DNA from: Candidatus Methanoflexus mossambicus
Lineage (GTDB): Archaea; Methanobacteriota; Methanobacteria; Methanobacteriales; Methanobacteriaceae
Direction of reading: 5' to 3'
Assembly: GCA_031261915.1 (NCBI GenBank)
Contig: JAISIT010000128.1
Coordinates: forward strand, 1 to 62,273
Length of the DNA stretch: 62,273 nt
Below, piece by piece: positions 29,660-37,846 of this stretch. The notes under the pieces are model-generated. The model was not told the DNA's origin and did not search any database. It saw only the letters and a list, made by a program, of their open reading frames with translations. The position numbers and the translations under genes were made by a program. Numbering within the stretch: the stretch's first letter is position 1; each line of letters opens with the position of its first letter.

Positions 29660-32600
29660 ATGTATTGTAATATAATTCCAAAATTTAAAAATAAAAAAGG
29701 AGAAGAAGTTGAAAGCATTCTTTTTAAAGATTTGTTAAAATTTACTAATAATAATAGAGAACAAACCAAAGTAATATATGCTAAATCTAAATTATTAAAA
29801 GATGAATGGCATAATAAAAGAATTGAAACAGATTATGATAAAAATGGAGAACCTTTATTAGCTACATTAATAAGGGAAACAAATCTTAGAGAAATATTGA
29901 CAGAACAAAATATTTTAAATGCTTTAAATGATAAAATAGGATATTATAAATATGGAGAAAATAGACCAAAATTAAATATTAATAATGAAAAAAATTATAA
30001 TGATTTATTAAAAAAAGCAAATAATTTTAATGCAAAATCTCCTTATAATAAAGAATATTATGCAAAAGTTATAAATATTCAAGATTGGGAATCTCCAAGA
30101 ATGTTTATTGGAGTTAAAGTTTTTAGAAGACAATCACCATATAATAATGCTTATTATAATATATCTCAAAATAGTGAAGTAGATAAAATGGATTATAATG
30201 AAGCATTAAATATAAAATTAAGAAATATTTTATCAGAAAATGGAATTGCAATAGGTGCTTTAACTGATTTAGAAGAAAGATTAAAAATTAATGGAGTTAC
30301 AGATTTTAGTGTTGCAAAAGAAGCAACAAATGGAATAATTGAATTAATTAGATTAGCAAAAGGAATACAAGGAGAAAATGCTCTTCCAGAAGAATTTGCT
30401 CATTTTGCCATAGAAGCATTAAGTAATAATAAATTTATTGAAAGATTTATTAATCATTTAATGAATGATAATAATACATATATACAAGAAATATTAGGAG
30501 AAGATTATAATAAATATTCTGTATTATATAAAAATGATAAATTATTACTCGCAAAAGAAGCTGCAGGAAAACTTCTTGCAGATGCTTTAGTTAATGTTTC
30601 TGAAATAAAACCTCAACATAAAAGTATAATTCAAAAAGTTATTCAAGCAATAAAAGATTTTTTCAATCAATTTAATATTAGTGATTTTGAAAAAATGAAA
30701 ATTGCTGTAAATAAAGAATTTTATAATTTAGCATCTGATATTTTAAATGATAATGTTTCTTTTGATATAACAAAATTAAATAATAATAATACTAAATTAT
30801 TTAATATAGATCAAAGAATAAAAAGTGATAAAGAATTATTAAAAAAAATTATTGCAAATGAAACTAAAAGATTAAATATTTACAAAAAAACTAATAATAC
30901 TAAGTTTTTAACTACACAAGAAAATTTAATTAATAAATTAAATGTATCATTAAATAATAATAAAGAAATTGATGCAATTTATTCTTATTTAGAAAATGTA
31001 ATAAGTGAATTAAAATCATTAAATACTAAACTAATTAATATAAGAACTCAAAATATAACAGATGCTAATTATAAAGCCGGCATTTTAAGAAATATTAATA
31101 ATTATTATTATTCATATTTTTATATCATTGATGATATAAGACAAAACTTATTAAAAGAAGAAAAATTTGCTGATAATAGATATGGAAGTAAAGTAAGAAC
31201 TTTACTTGATGAAATATCTCCAATGCTACAAGATTTAAGACAAGAATATTTAAATGAGGTTCAACCTTTATTTATAGATTTTCTTAAAACATATTTAGGA
31301 GATGAATTATATATAGCAATTGGTAAAAATAAAGGTGATACTATTAATACTGAAGATGTTGCTAAATTTATTGCAAAAGATATATCTTTAATAGATAGAT
31401 GGTTAAAATCTATGGGTGAATCTCATAATTTAATTCATAAAGTTTTTGACCAAGCAGTAAAAAAACAAAACAATGAAGCAAGATTAGATACTATTGAAGA
31501 TAAAAAATATTTACAAAAATTAGGAAAAGAATTAGAAGAATCAGGAATTAAAAATACTGATTGGATGTATGAAAAAGATAAAGATGGTAAATTAACAGGC
31601 AATTGGATTTCTGAAATAGATTATTCTTTATATAGAAAAGAATATAAAAAATTTATAGATAACTTAAATAAAAAATATAATCTATCAATTGCTGCAGATT
31701 TTGCTAAATACAAAGAAGAAAAAAATAAATGGATTATAGAAAATAATGATATTATTAACAACAAAATAACTCCTAAAAAATCAAAATATGCCAACAAACA
31801 ATATGATTCTTTAAGTAGCAAACAAAAAGAATTTTACGAAAAAATAATAAAATTAAAAGAAAAATTAGATAAATATCTTCCTGAAAATTATACTAAAACT
31901 TTAAATGCTCCAAAAATTTATAAAGATTTATTAGATAGAATGAAGTCTTCATCATCTGCTAAGGAATTATCAAAACAATTAAAAAAAGCTGTTGGTGATC
32001 AATTATTAGCAAGAGAAGATGATGAAGAAATTAGTGATAGAGTTGTACTTGAAGATTTTGAACAAAATAGAGTAAATACTTTACCTATATATTATACAAC
32101 TATGGATAAAGCAAACATGAATGATATGTCAACTGATGTAATATCTACAATGATTGCTTATTCTGCTATGGCTCATAGATATGATTCTATGAATGCTATT
32201 ATTAATATACTTGAATTAAGTAAAAATTATGCAAGAGAAATTGATATACAAGAAACTATTGGAAATAAAAAATTAAAAAGTACAATTAGATTAGGATTAG
32301 AAAAAGTACATATTCCTTTATTAAAAAAGAAAGATGCTTCTAATTTTATTGAAAGATTGAATGATTTCTTTGATATGCAAGTTTATAATAGATATATCAA
32401 AGATGAAGGAAGTATTAATGTTTTTGGAAAAAATGTTGATTTAGGAAAGTTAGCAGATTCATTAAATATGATAACAGGAATAAATAGACTTGCATTTAAT
32501 ACATTATCTATTATTTCCAATCCAATAACAGGAAATGCAATGATGCATATTGAAGGAGTAGCAAGAGAATTTTTCAATGAATCTGATATTTTAAAAGCAG

Positions 32601-33745
32601 ATGCTATTTATACGAAAAATAATTTGAATAGATTATCTCAAATAGGTGGTAGGATAAAAACAAATAAGTTAGATTTATTTGATGAAAAATTTGATGTAAT
32701 GCAAAATTATGATGTTAAAATTAGAGATACTGATTTTAATAGAAGAAACATTTTTTCTAAAATGTTTAAAACAGATACTCTTTATGCAGGACAAAATGCA
32801 GGGGAACATTGGATGCAAAATAGAACTGCTATTGCTGTTGCATTACAAACTAAAATGAAAGATAATAAGGGGAAAAGCACTAATTTATGGGATGCTTTGG
32901 AAATTGTTCCTATAGATAAAAACAATCCAAATATTGGTGCTACTTTGGAAATAAAAAAAGGATATACAAAAGAAGATGGAACTGAATTTACAAGAGATGA
33001 TATTTATAAATTTACAAGAAAAATTGCAGCTATAAATCAAAGAATGCATGGTATCTACAATAGAGAAGATAAAAATGCTTTTCAAGCAATGGCTATTGGT
33101 AGATTAGCAATGCAATTTAGAAAGTTTTTAGTTCCTTCATTAGTTAGAAGATTTGATACTGCAAATTGGAATCCAGATCTTGAAAAATGGACAGAAGGAT
33201 ATTATATTACTGCTGGAAAATTCTTTACTCAAATGATAAAAGATTTAAAAAAATCTCAATTTGATATAGCATCACAATGGAATAATCTTAATGATACTGA
33301 AAAAGCAAATATAAGAAGAACATTTACTGAATTAGCAATGTTAACTGCAGTGTCAATTCTTGCAAGTATTATATCTAATTCTGATTGGGATAATGATGAA
33401 AATATTTGGGTTAAAAGAATGGCAGAATATCAAATTCTTAGATTAAGAACTGAAATAGGTGCATTAGCTCCAACTCCAATGATTATTGATGAAGGATTTA
33501 GATTATTAAAAAGTCCTATGGCAGGAATAGAAACTGCACAATCTTTAATAGATTTAATAGGAATATTTAATCCTTTAAATTATGAATTTATAAATGGAGA
33601 AGATGCTGTAATGAAAAGTGGAAAATATAAAGATATGTCAAAAGCAGAAAAATATTTCTTACAAAGTCCATTAGTTCCTACATATTCAACAATGATGAGT
33701 AATATTAACCCTGAAGATAAAATACCATTTTTTAAAGCTCAATAA
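29660..33745 (+). CDS. Giant virion cargo protein (about 1361 aa)
   Basis: I chose ATG 29660 (MYCNIIPKFKNKKGEE) over an in-frame TTG at 29633 inside the previous gene. Near residues 241-252 LPEEFAHFAIEAL contains an EExxHF motif reminiscent of zincin-like remnants in large polyvalent phage proteins. The C-terminal third has ISNPITGNAMMHIEGVA, AGEHWMQNRTAIAVALQTK and QRMHGIYNREDKNAFQAMA, a pattern I associate with crAss-like giant proteins encoded next to the polymerase. The protein is probably packaged and ejected. It ends the giant-gene run. Confidence 0.6.
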   Translation: MYCNIIPKFKNKKGEEVESILFKDLLKFTNNNREQTKVIYAKSKLLKDEWHNKRIETDYDKNGEPLLATLIRETNLREILTEQNILNALNDKIGYYKYGENRPKLNINNEKNYNDLLKKANNFNAKSPYNKEYYAKVINIQDWESPRMFIGVKVFRRQSPYNNAYYNISQNSEVDKMDYNEALNIKLRNILSENGIAIGALTDLEERLKINGVTDFSVAKEATNGIIELIRLAKGIQGENALPEEFAHFAIEALSNNKFIERFINHLMNDNNTYIQEILGEDYNKYSVLYKNDKLLLAKEAAGKLLADALVNVSEIKPQHKSIIQKVIQAIKDFFNQFNISDFEKMKIAVNKEFYNLASDILNDNVSFDITKLNNNNTKLFNIDQRIKSDKELLKKIIANETKRLNIYKKTNNTKFLTTQENLINKLNVSLNNNKEIDAIYSYLENVISELKSLNTKLINIRTQNITDANYKAGILRNINNYYYSYFYIIDDIRQNLLKEEKFADNRYGSKVRTLLDEISPMLQDLRQEYLNEVQPLFIDFLKTYLGDELYIAIGKNKGDTINTEDVAKFIAKDISLIDRWLKSMGESHNLIHKVFDQAVKKQNNEARLDTIEDKKYLQKLGKELEESGIKNTDWMYEKDKDGKLTGNWISEIDYSLYRKEYKKFIDNLNKKYNLSIAADFAKYKEEKNKWIIENNDIINNKITPKKSKYANKQYDSLSSKQKEFYEKIIKLKEKLDKYLPENYTKTLNAPKIYKDLLDRMKSSSSAKELSKQLKKAVGDQLLAREDDEEISDRVVLEDFEQNRVNTLPIYYTTMDKANMNDMSTDVISTMIAYSAMAHRYDSMNAIINILELSKNYAREIDIQETIGNKKLKSTIRLGLEKVHIPLLKKKDASNFIERLNDFFDMQVYNRYIKDEGSINVFGKNVDLGKLADSLNMITGINRLAFNTLSIISNPITGNAMMHIEGVAREFFNESDILKADAIYTKNNLNRLSQIGGRIKTNKLDLFDEKFDVMQNYDVKIRDTDFNRRNIFSKMFKTDTLYAGQNAGEHWMQNRTAIAVALQTKMKDNKGKSTNLWDALEIVPIDKNNPNIGATLEIKKGYTKEDGTEFTRDDIYKFTRKIAAINQRMHGIYNREDKNAFQAMAIGRLAMQFRKFLVPSLVRRFDTANWNPDLEKWTEGYYITAGKFFTQMIKDLKKSQFDIASQWNNLNDTEKANIRRTFTELAMLTAVSILASIISNSDWDNDENIWVKRMAEYQILRLRTEIGALAPTPMIIDEGFRLLKSPMAGIETAQSLIDLIGIFNPLNYEFINGEDAVMKSGKYKDMSKAEKYFLQSPLVPTYSTMMSNINPEDKIPFFKAQ

Positions 33746-33756
33746 ATAAAAAGTAT

Positions 33757-33764
33757 TATATTTG
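33757..33764 (+). promoter_or_regulatory. Bacteroidota-type -7 element (TATATTTG)
   Basis: TATATTTG matches TAnnTTTG and lies 13 bases before the ATG of the first of three tiny genes. A TTG at the right distance upstream is not present, so it is only a candidate. Confidence 0.35.
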
Positions 33765-33776
33765 CAATAAAAATAT

Positions 33777-34001
33777 ATGGAAATATTATTAATATCAGGA
33801 AAAATATTTAAAGAACAATTTATTATTCCAAATGATAGATGTAAAGCATATAATATGGCGAAATCTATTTTAAAAAACAATGATCTTAATTTAGAAATTA
33901 TTGAATTAACATTTTTAGATGAAAAAATATATTGTGGTTTAAATAAAAATGGTGAGGAACAATGGTTTGATGATAAAGTTATAATGAAAAAAATAATATG
34001 A
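33777..34001 (+). CDS. Small protein of unknown function (74 aa)
   Basis: The protein has 74 aa with mixed alpha/beta content: MEILLISGKIFKEQFIIP, a charged helix, then LEIIELTFLDEKIYCGLNKNGEEQWF. No family was recognised. It is the first of three overlapping tiny genes placed between the giant cargo gene and the module terminator. Its TGA overlaps the ATG of the next gene (ATGA). Confidence 0.55.
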   Translation: MEILLISGKIFKEQFIIPNDRCKAYNMAKSILKNNDLNLEIIELTFLDEKIYCGLNKNGEEQWFDDKVIMKKII

Positions 34002-34096
34002 AAACAATAATTGTAATAGGTTTATTAATAGCAGGATTATTAGCTATTTATAATAATTTTATTGATAATAATAATGACAAAAGAAGATTTAATTAA
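33998..34096 (+). CDS. Tiny single-helix membrane protein (32 aa)
   Basis: The protein has 32 aa: MKTIIVIGLLIAGLLAIYNNF forms one membrane helix and a short hydrophilic Asn/Asp/Arg tail follows. It overlaps the gene before (ATGA) and the gene after. The overlap chain supports it as real. Small one-helix proteins at the end of a late operon can act in lysis or membrane sensing, but the role is unknown. Confidence 0.5.
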   Translation: MKTIIVIGLLIAGLLAIYNNFIDNNNDKRRFN

Positions 34097-34265
34097 GGAA
34101 GGATTTTATGAAGGATGTACATTATTTGCATTTTTTACAAATAAGAAAGATGAATCACCTATAATTTTTGAAGGTGCTTATTTGAATGATGATTTAATAA
34201 ATGGATACTATAATTGGGGAACATATAGTATTGAAGAAATTAAAAAAGTAATAATTTCGGAATAA
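34074..34265 (+). CDS. Small SH3-like paralogue (63 aa)
   Basis: I chose ATG 34074 (MTKEDLIKEGF) rather than an upstream TTG at 34062. The protein resembles three minus-strand proteins that start MT-K/I-E/K-E/D-I/L and then have a short beta-barrel core (38612, 55776 and 61417 genes). Here the core is CTLFAFF...IIFEGAYL, ending IEEIKKVIISE. The function is unknown. It is the last plus-strand gene before the terminator. Confidence 0.5.
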   Translation: MTKEDLIKEGFYEGCTLFAFFTNKKDESPIIFEGAYLNDDLINGYYNWGTYSIEEIKKVIISE

Positions 34266-34289
34266 TTTAAAAGTTTTATAAAAAAAATA

Positions 34290-34323
34290 AAAGGCTGTAA
34301 TAATAAATATTGCAGCCTTTTTA
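34290..34323. terminator. Bidirectional intrinsic terminator
   Basis: GGCTGTAATA pairs with TATTGCAGCC (one wobble) around ATAAA. T-runs flank it on both strands: CCTTTTT on the plus side, TTTTATTTTTTTTAT on the minus side. It ends the late module and probably the small minus-strand transcript from 34671. Confidence 0.85.
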
Positions 34324-34341
34324 ATTAACAACTAAAAATTT

Positions 34342-34533
34342 TTAAAACTTTAAAACTTTTGATTGTGTGGTAGAATTTGAATCTACATTGTCTGTAATTT
34401 CACATTTAAGATTTCCAGATGTTTTACTTAAACTACACACAAATATAATTGGTAATATAACAGCCTAAAAAAAAGAAATTACTATCGGAGTCATAATTTC
34501 TTTCGGTTCAAGTAAATTTTTTTCACTATTCAT
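34342..34533 (-). pseudogene. Membrane-protein ORF interrupted by one TAG
   Basis: From ATG 34533 the frame reads MNSEKNLLEPKEIMTPIVISFF, then TAG (34465-34467), then AVILPIIFVCSLSKTSGNL and on to TAA at 34342-34344. Without the TAG it would be a 63-aa protein with one membrane segment (TPIVISFF-x-AVILPIIFVC) and a hydrophilic Ser/Thr/Asn tail. The TAG directly follows eight T residues. It has its own promoter upstream and a terminator downstream. It could be a recent nonsense mutation, a sequencing error in the T-run, or a gene expressed by stop readthrough. Confidence 0.45.
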
Positions 34534-34581
34534 TAAAACTATTAAAATGTTAAAAAATATTTATGAGAAATAAAGACCAAT

Positions 34582-34644
34582 AACTTTTTTATAAAAAAAG
34601 TTTAAAACATAAAAATAATTAATATAATCCGAATATTAATTATT
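34582..34644 (-). other. Structured 5' leader of the junction transcript
   Basis: Two hairpins sit in the leader of the interrupted ORF: AACTTTTTT/AAAAAAGTT (34582-34602) and a perfect 12-bp stem AATAATTAATAT/ATATTAATTATT (34614-34625 with 34633-34644) around a 7-base loop. They could control translation or mRNA life, or mark a small RNA. Confidence 0.4.
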
Positions 34645-34677
34645 CTCAAACCATAATTATATGAATAAAACGTATTG

Positions 34678-34707
34678 CAAAAATAATACTTTTTTTATTA
34701 ATAGCAA
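34678..34707 (-). promoter_or_regulatory. Minus-strand promoter in the junction
   Basis: On the minus strand TTG (34707-34705), 19 bases, then TATTTTTG (34685-34678) is an exact match to the Bacteroidota TTG-N19-TAnnTTTG promoter. Transcription would start near 34671 and run into the TAG-interrupted ORF. It lies just beyond the module terminator, so this unit is independent of the long operon. Confidence 0.65.
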
Positions 34708-34710
34708 TTT

Positions 34711-34756
34711 TTTTTATAAAAAAAAGAGTTTCCTTTTGTTTAGTGGAAACTCTTTT
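34711..34756 (-). terminator. Strong terminator of the minus-strand module
   Basis: AAAAGAGTTTCC (34722-34733) pairs perfectly with GGAAACTCTTTT (34745-34756). On the minus strand it is followed by a long T-run that continues into TATAAAAAAAA. It lies downstream of the last minus-strand gene of the long operon. Confidence 0.85.
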
Positions 34757-34820
34757 AATCATTATTAAAAAAGAATCATATTGCAAAGATATAAAATTAT
34801 TTTATATGAATAATATTTTA

Positions 34821-35021
34821 TTATTTATATTCTATTTGTGAATCTTTAATTTGTATTTTTTTTAATAAATTTTGAAATTCTTCAAATTGTTCTTTATTTA
34901 CATTCAAATGAATGTGAATACTTTTTTTGTCTTTGTTTTCTTCAAAAGAATCTTGACATGAAATTGCTCTTTTATGTAAAAGAGCAATTTCTTCTGATGT
35001 AAATTGTTTAATATTATTCAT
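34821..35021 (-). CDS. Small acidic/basic helical protein (66 aa)
   Basis: The protein has 66 aa and is predicted helical and highly charged, with a short beta-like IHIHLNVNKEQFEEFQNLLKK segment. No family was recognised. It is the last gene of the minus-strand module before the terminator and is four bases from its neighbour. Confidence 0.5.
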   Translation of the reverse strand: MNNIKQFTSEEIALLHKRAISCQDSFEENKDKKSIHIHLNVNKEQFEEFQNLLKKIQIKDSQIEYK

Positions 35022-35025
35022 ATTT

Positions 35026-35397
35026 TTAATAACTATTTTCTATATGTGTGTAATATAATTCTTTCCCTAATTCATATCCTTGATAAATACCAAAAGCAAT
35101 ATCTTTATTTATTTCAGGATTATTAATGATTTTATTTATTTTTTCATCAAAAACATCTAAAATTTCAAACATTGGAGTAAAAATAGTATCATTCATTTTA
35201 TGTATTTTTTCTATTCTATTTTTATAAAATTCTTTATCAATTCCACAATCAATAGCTTTATGAAAAAATTCATAAAAATCATCAAAATTTATTTTATCTA
35301 ATATTAATTCATTTTGATATTTTTGTGTTATAATTACATGAAAAATATCTTTATTTATTTCATCCCATTCAAAAGTGTAATCTATTTCTTCTATCAT
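35026..35397 (-). CDS. Hypothetical acidic protein (123 aa)
   Basis: The protein has 123 aa and is acidic. An N-terminal beta strand pair (YTFEWDEINKDIFHVIITQKY) is followed by helices and the end GIYQGYELGKELYYTHIENSY. No family was recognised. Its ATG overlaps the TGA of the upstream gene, so it is probably coupled to it. Confidence 0.5.
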   Translation of the reverse strand: MIEEIDYTFEWDEINKDIFHVIITQKYQNELILDKINFDDFYEFFHKAIDCGIDKEFYKNRIEKIHKMNDTIFTPMFEILDVFDEKINKIINNPEINKDIAFGIYQGYELGKELYYTHIENSY

Positions 35398-35798
35398 TTT
35401 TTTAAAATATTTTTAAGTTTTGTATATATTCTTTCATTTGATACTAATATATCAGTTTGTGAAGGATACCTATAATATAATACATTTTTTATTATTTTAT
35501 CTTCTAAAGATATTAATGTTGATTGTAATTCAATTGTCATACCATTTTCAATATAAGTATTATTATTAGCTTTAATATTTAATTTTGATAATTTAGTTAT
35601 TAATTCTTCTTGATTATTATATACAATTCTATAATTTATATTATTTTTAATTATATAAAATACAGAAGTTTTTTTATTAACTTTTTCTCCAATATTTAAT
35701 TCATCAGAAAATTTAGGATTAAAACTTTCAATTATTGATTCTTCATTAAAGAAACCATCTGGAAATTCTAAATAAAATTCTTTATCATTATCAAACAT
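35394..35798 (-). CDS. Hypothetical protein (134 aa)
   Basis: I chose ATG 35798 (MFDNDKEFYLEFPDGFF) because an upstream in-frame ATG at 35870 would lie well inside the lysozyme gene, while this one overlaps the lysozyme stop by only eight bases as usual here. The protein has mixed beta strands and helices (KKTSVFYIIKNNINYRIVYNN) and a basic C-terminus. No family was recognised. It sits between lysozyme and two unknown genes at the operon end. Confidence 0.5.
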   Translation of the reverse strand: MFDNDKEFYLEFPDGFFNEESIIESFNPKFSDELNIGEKVNKKTSVFYIIKNNINYRIVYNNQEELITKLSKLNIKANNNTYIENGMTIELQSTLISLEDKIIKNVLYYRYPSQTDILVSNERIYTKLKNILKK

Positions 35799-36288
35799 AT
35801 TCTTGTAAAATAAATAGTTTAAATTCTCTTTTTCTACGTGGAAGTAAAATACCTTTTTTGCTTCCTGCATTTTGCCAAGCTAACCAATTGTTTTCAATTG
35901 TTTTTAAAGTTGTTTCTCCGCCTGCATAAAAATCTTTCAGAGACTTATTCAAAGTTTTAGTAGTAAAAGCAGTAATTCCTATATTAAACATAAGACTAAT
36001 ACAAGCATCATATCTTTCTTGTATTAATTGGTTTGCATAAGGTTGTTTATTTAAAGCAGTTTCAAAATCTTTTAAAATATATGTTAATTGAGTTTCTATT
36101 TGTTCATCATCCATCACCATTCCTAATTGAACTTTGGTTTTTATTCCTTTATTAAAATCATTTTTAGTTTGATAATAATAAGTGAATCCGCATCCAATTG
36201 TTGGAATGCCAATAATATCTAAATAAGCTTCATTTCTTTTGCCTTCTTCTTTAATTAAAAATTTAATTCCTTTTTCAGATGTTTCCAT
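35791..36288 (-). CDS. Endolysin, GH24 lysozyme (T4-like)
   Basis: The protein has 165 aa, the family's normal size. The catalytic triad of T4-type lysozymes is visible with exact spacing: E15, D24 and T30 (KEEGKRNEAYLDIIGIPTIG). The downstream helix ERYDACISLMFNIG and the C-terminal PRRKREFKLF box (RRxxE) are also family marks. It cleaves peptidoglycan at the end of infection. No signal peptide is present, so it needs a holin; several one-helix proteins are encoded close by. This is a secure call. Confidence 0.92.
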   Translation of the reverse strand: METSEKGIKFLIKEEGKRNEAYLDIIGIPTIGCGFTYYYQTKNDFNKGIKTKVQLGMVMDDEQIETQLTYILKDFETALNKQPYANQLIQERYDACISLMFNIGITAFTTKTLNKSLKDFYAGGETTLKTIENNWLAWQNAGSKKGILLPRRKREFKLFILQEYV

Positions 36289-36571
36289 TTTTTATCATTT
36301 TTTTAAAATCAATATCATTCATATAATACATATTTCTTAAAGGAGCATAACCAAACATTGGTAAAATTTCGTATGGTTCAATTTTATAAAATTCAAGTAA
36401 TTGATATTTTAAATCTTCTAAATTATCACTTGTAATAACAATATTATTAGTATAAGTTATTTCGTACAATCCTTTTTTGTATTTTATTGGACGAACTATT
36501 TTATGCTGTAATATTGTATTTAATAAATAAATTACATCTTCTTCAAGTGTTTTTCTAATATGTATTATCAT
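36275..36571 (-). CDS. Hypothetical protein next to lysozyme (98 aa)
   Basis: The protein has 98 aa: MIIHIRKTLEEDVIYLLNTIL, then beta strands (KGLYEITYTNNIVITSD) and a helix, then YEILPMFGYAPLRNMYYM. No membrane segment or catalytic motif was seen. It overlaps genes on both sides by 14-17 bases, so it is part of the operon that ends with lysozyme. The function is unknown. Confidence 0.5.
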   Translation of the reverse strand: MIIHIRKTLEEDVIYLLNTILQHKIVRPIKYKKGLYEITYTNNIVITSDNLEDLKYQLLEFYKIEPYEILPMFGYAPLRNMYYMNDIDFKKMIKNGNI

Positions 36572-36860
36572 TTTTTTTTAAATTATTTTCTTCTTCAGGA
36601 GTTAAATATGGTTGATTTGCTTTTAATTTATTTTTTTTTTTAAATCCTTCTTGCATATATAAATCAAGAAGTTCTTGTTGTGATTTTGGATGCATTTTTG
36701 TAATAAATTCATTCATATCTTCTTTTATACTTTTCCACATTTTTCTTCCAAAATATTCACTTAAATGTTCTTCATAAGAAATATATTTTTCATCTTTTTT
36801 CAATAATTCTTCACAAAGTTCTTTTATTTGTTCAATTTTATTTCTTGTTTCTAAATCCAT
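36555..36860 (-). CDS. Charged helical protein (101 aa)
   Basis: The protein has 101 aa with K/E-rich helices (LETRNKIEQIKELCEELLKKDEKYISYEEHLSEYFG) and a Lys-rich second half. It may form coiled coils. It ends in TAG and overlaps the following gene by 17 bases. No family was recognised. Confidence 0.5.
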   Translation of the reverse strand: MDLETRNKIEQIKELCEELLKKDEKYISYEEHLSEYFGRKMWKSIKEDMNEFITKMHPKSQQELLDLYMQEGFKKKNKLKANQPYLTPEEENNLKKNDNTY

Positions 36861-36875
36861 TTTATTTAAAGTTAT

Positions 36876-37328
36876 TCATATATACAATTTTTTCTTCCTT
36901 TTTAATATTTCACATTGTTGTTCTTTTTCAAAAAAATTTAATGTTGTTTTAAATTCTTCAAATATATATTTTGGAAAAATGATATTATGATTTGCGAGAT
37001 TAATAATCTTATCCTTTAAGATATTAAATAATAAATTAATACTATATCCTCTTGTTATTTTACTATAATCTTCTTTAAGATTAGTTAAAGTATAATTTTC
37101 AGGAAAATGTTTTACTACTTTATATTTTCCTAATCCAAATTGTTCTAAAAATCCTATATCATTATATGGACTACTTTCAGGATGTATAGTACTCATTAAC
37201 CTATAACTATCTATTGTGTGAAAACAATTCATATTTTTTGCACACATTTTTATTATATTTTGTCTGTAAACTATACTTCCTATTTTACAACTATTAATAT
37301 ATGTTTTAAATCTATCAAATTGTGTCAT
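36876..37328 (-). CDS. Hypothetical protein (150 aa)
   Basis: The protein has 150 aa. The N-terminus FDRFKTYINSCKIGSIVYRQNIIKMCAKN looks like a small helical DNA- or protein-binding fold. IHPESSPYNDIGFLEQFGLGKYKVVKHFPENYTL resembles a winged-helix core with GLGKYKVVKHFP as the wing, a pattern seen in phage proteins of unknown role. The C-terminus is helical and Lys-rich. A DNA-binding role is only a suggestion. Confidence 0.5.
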   Translation of the reverse strand: MTQFDRFKTYINSCKIGSIVYRQNIIKMCAKNMNCFHTIDSYRLMSTIHPESSPYNDIGFLEQFGLGKYKVVKHFPENYTLTNLKEDYSKITRGYSINLLFNILKDKIINLANHNIIFPKYIFEEFKTTLNFFEKEQQCEILKRKKKLYI

Positions 37329-37343
37329 TTGTTTTCTAATATT

Positions 37344-37617
37344 TTATTTTCTTATTCTTTCTAATCTATCTATGCCTTGAATTGCATACTCATTTAAAGT
37401 TTGCAACAAGTTTATTATTTCATCGTTTTGCTTAATTAACTCTTTATTGTGAGATATTATTCTTTCTTGTTGTGATATTAATATATCTATTTTTGATTTA
37501 TTTTTATCTTCTTTTAATAGGCTATTATAATTAATATTAATACAATCTACTCCTGTTCCTGCCCCTGCTAATAATACTTTTTCTTTATTTCTAAAAAACG
37601 AAGTATCTATACTTCAT
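37344..37617 (-). pseudogene. Coiled-coil protein gene with +1 frameshift at TTT-TAG
   Basis: ATG at 37617-37615 overlaps the upstream TGA in the usual ATGA way and reads MKYRYFVF then TAG. One base later the +1 frame runs RNKEKVLLAGAGTGVDCINI and on as a charged coiled coil to TAA at 37344-37346. Removing one T from the six-T run, or a +1 slip on TTTTTT before TAG, gives a continuous protein of about 92 aa. It may be a programmed frameshift, a recent mutation or a sequence error. The +1 frame also continues in register with the upstream gene past its TGA. Confidence 0.5.
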
Positions 37618-37835
37618 GCCATTACTATAGTTTCAATATCTTTTTCTAATATTTTATTTTCTTCAAACTTAGATTGTAATAAAATATGATTCTTAAAAAA
37701 ATTATCTTCGCATATTACTATTTGTTTTATAGTACTCATATAACTTTTAGGAGATTCAAAAGGATTAAATTCTTTAAGTTGAACAACTACTTCATCCCCT
37801 ATTTTAAATTTATATTGTATTGTTTCTATATTCAT
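37614..37835 (-). CDS. Small SH3/KOW-like protein (73 aa)
   Basis: The protein has 73 aa. YKFKIGDEVVVQLKEFNPF followed by further beta strands looks like an SH3 or KOW-type small barrel. No catalytic residues were seen. It lies between the DUF6808-like membrane protein and the frameshifted gene. The function is unknown. Confidence 0.5.
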   Translation of the reverse strand: MNIETIQYKFKIGDEVVVQLKEFNPFESPKSYMSTIKQIVICEDNFFKNHILLQSKFEENKILEKDIETIVMA

Positions 37836-37846
37836 AACTATTCTTT

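Larger units (their letters stand above)
34266..34820. other. Convergent junction between late and early modules
   Basis: A stretch of 555 bases separates the two modules. It holds a bidirectional terminator (34290-34323), a TAG-interrupted minus-strand ORF (34342-34533), two short palindromes, a minus-strand promoter (34678-34707) and the terminator of the long minus-strand module (34711-34756). The promoter and the left terminator define a separate minus-strand transcript of roughly 380 bases. Confidence 0.65.

Noticed and set aside
1-34265. Genome-wide TAG recoding to Gln, as seen in some crAss-like phages
   Set aside because: Giant late genes run thousands of codons with standard stops, and several genes end in TAG (476, 8087, 36555, 61755), so the standard code explains the window. 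Only one ORF (34342-34533) is interrupted by an in-frame TAG.
34370-34386. tRNA T-arm-like GTAGAATTTGAATCTAC
   Set aside because: The 5-bp stem and 7-base loop look T-arm-like, but the loop is not TTCRANN and no acceptor, D or anticodon arm can be drawn around it. It lies inside the interrupted minus-strand ORF.
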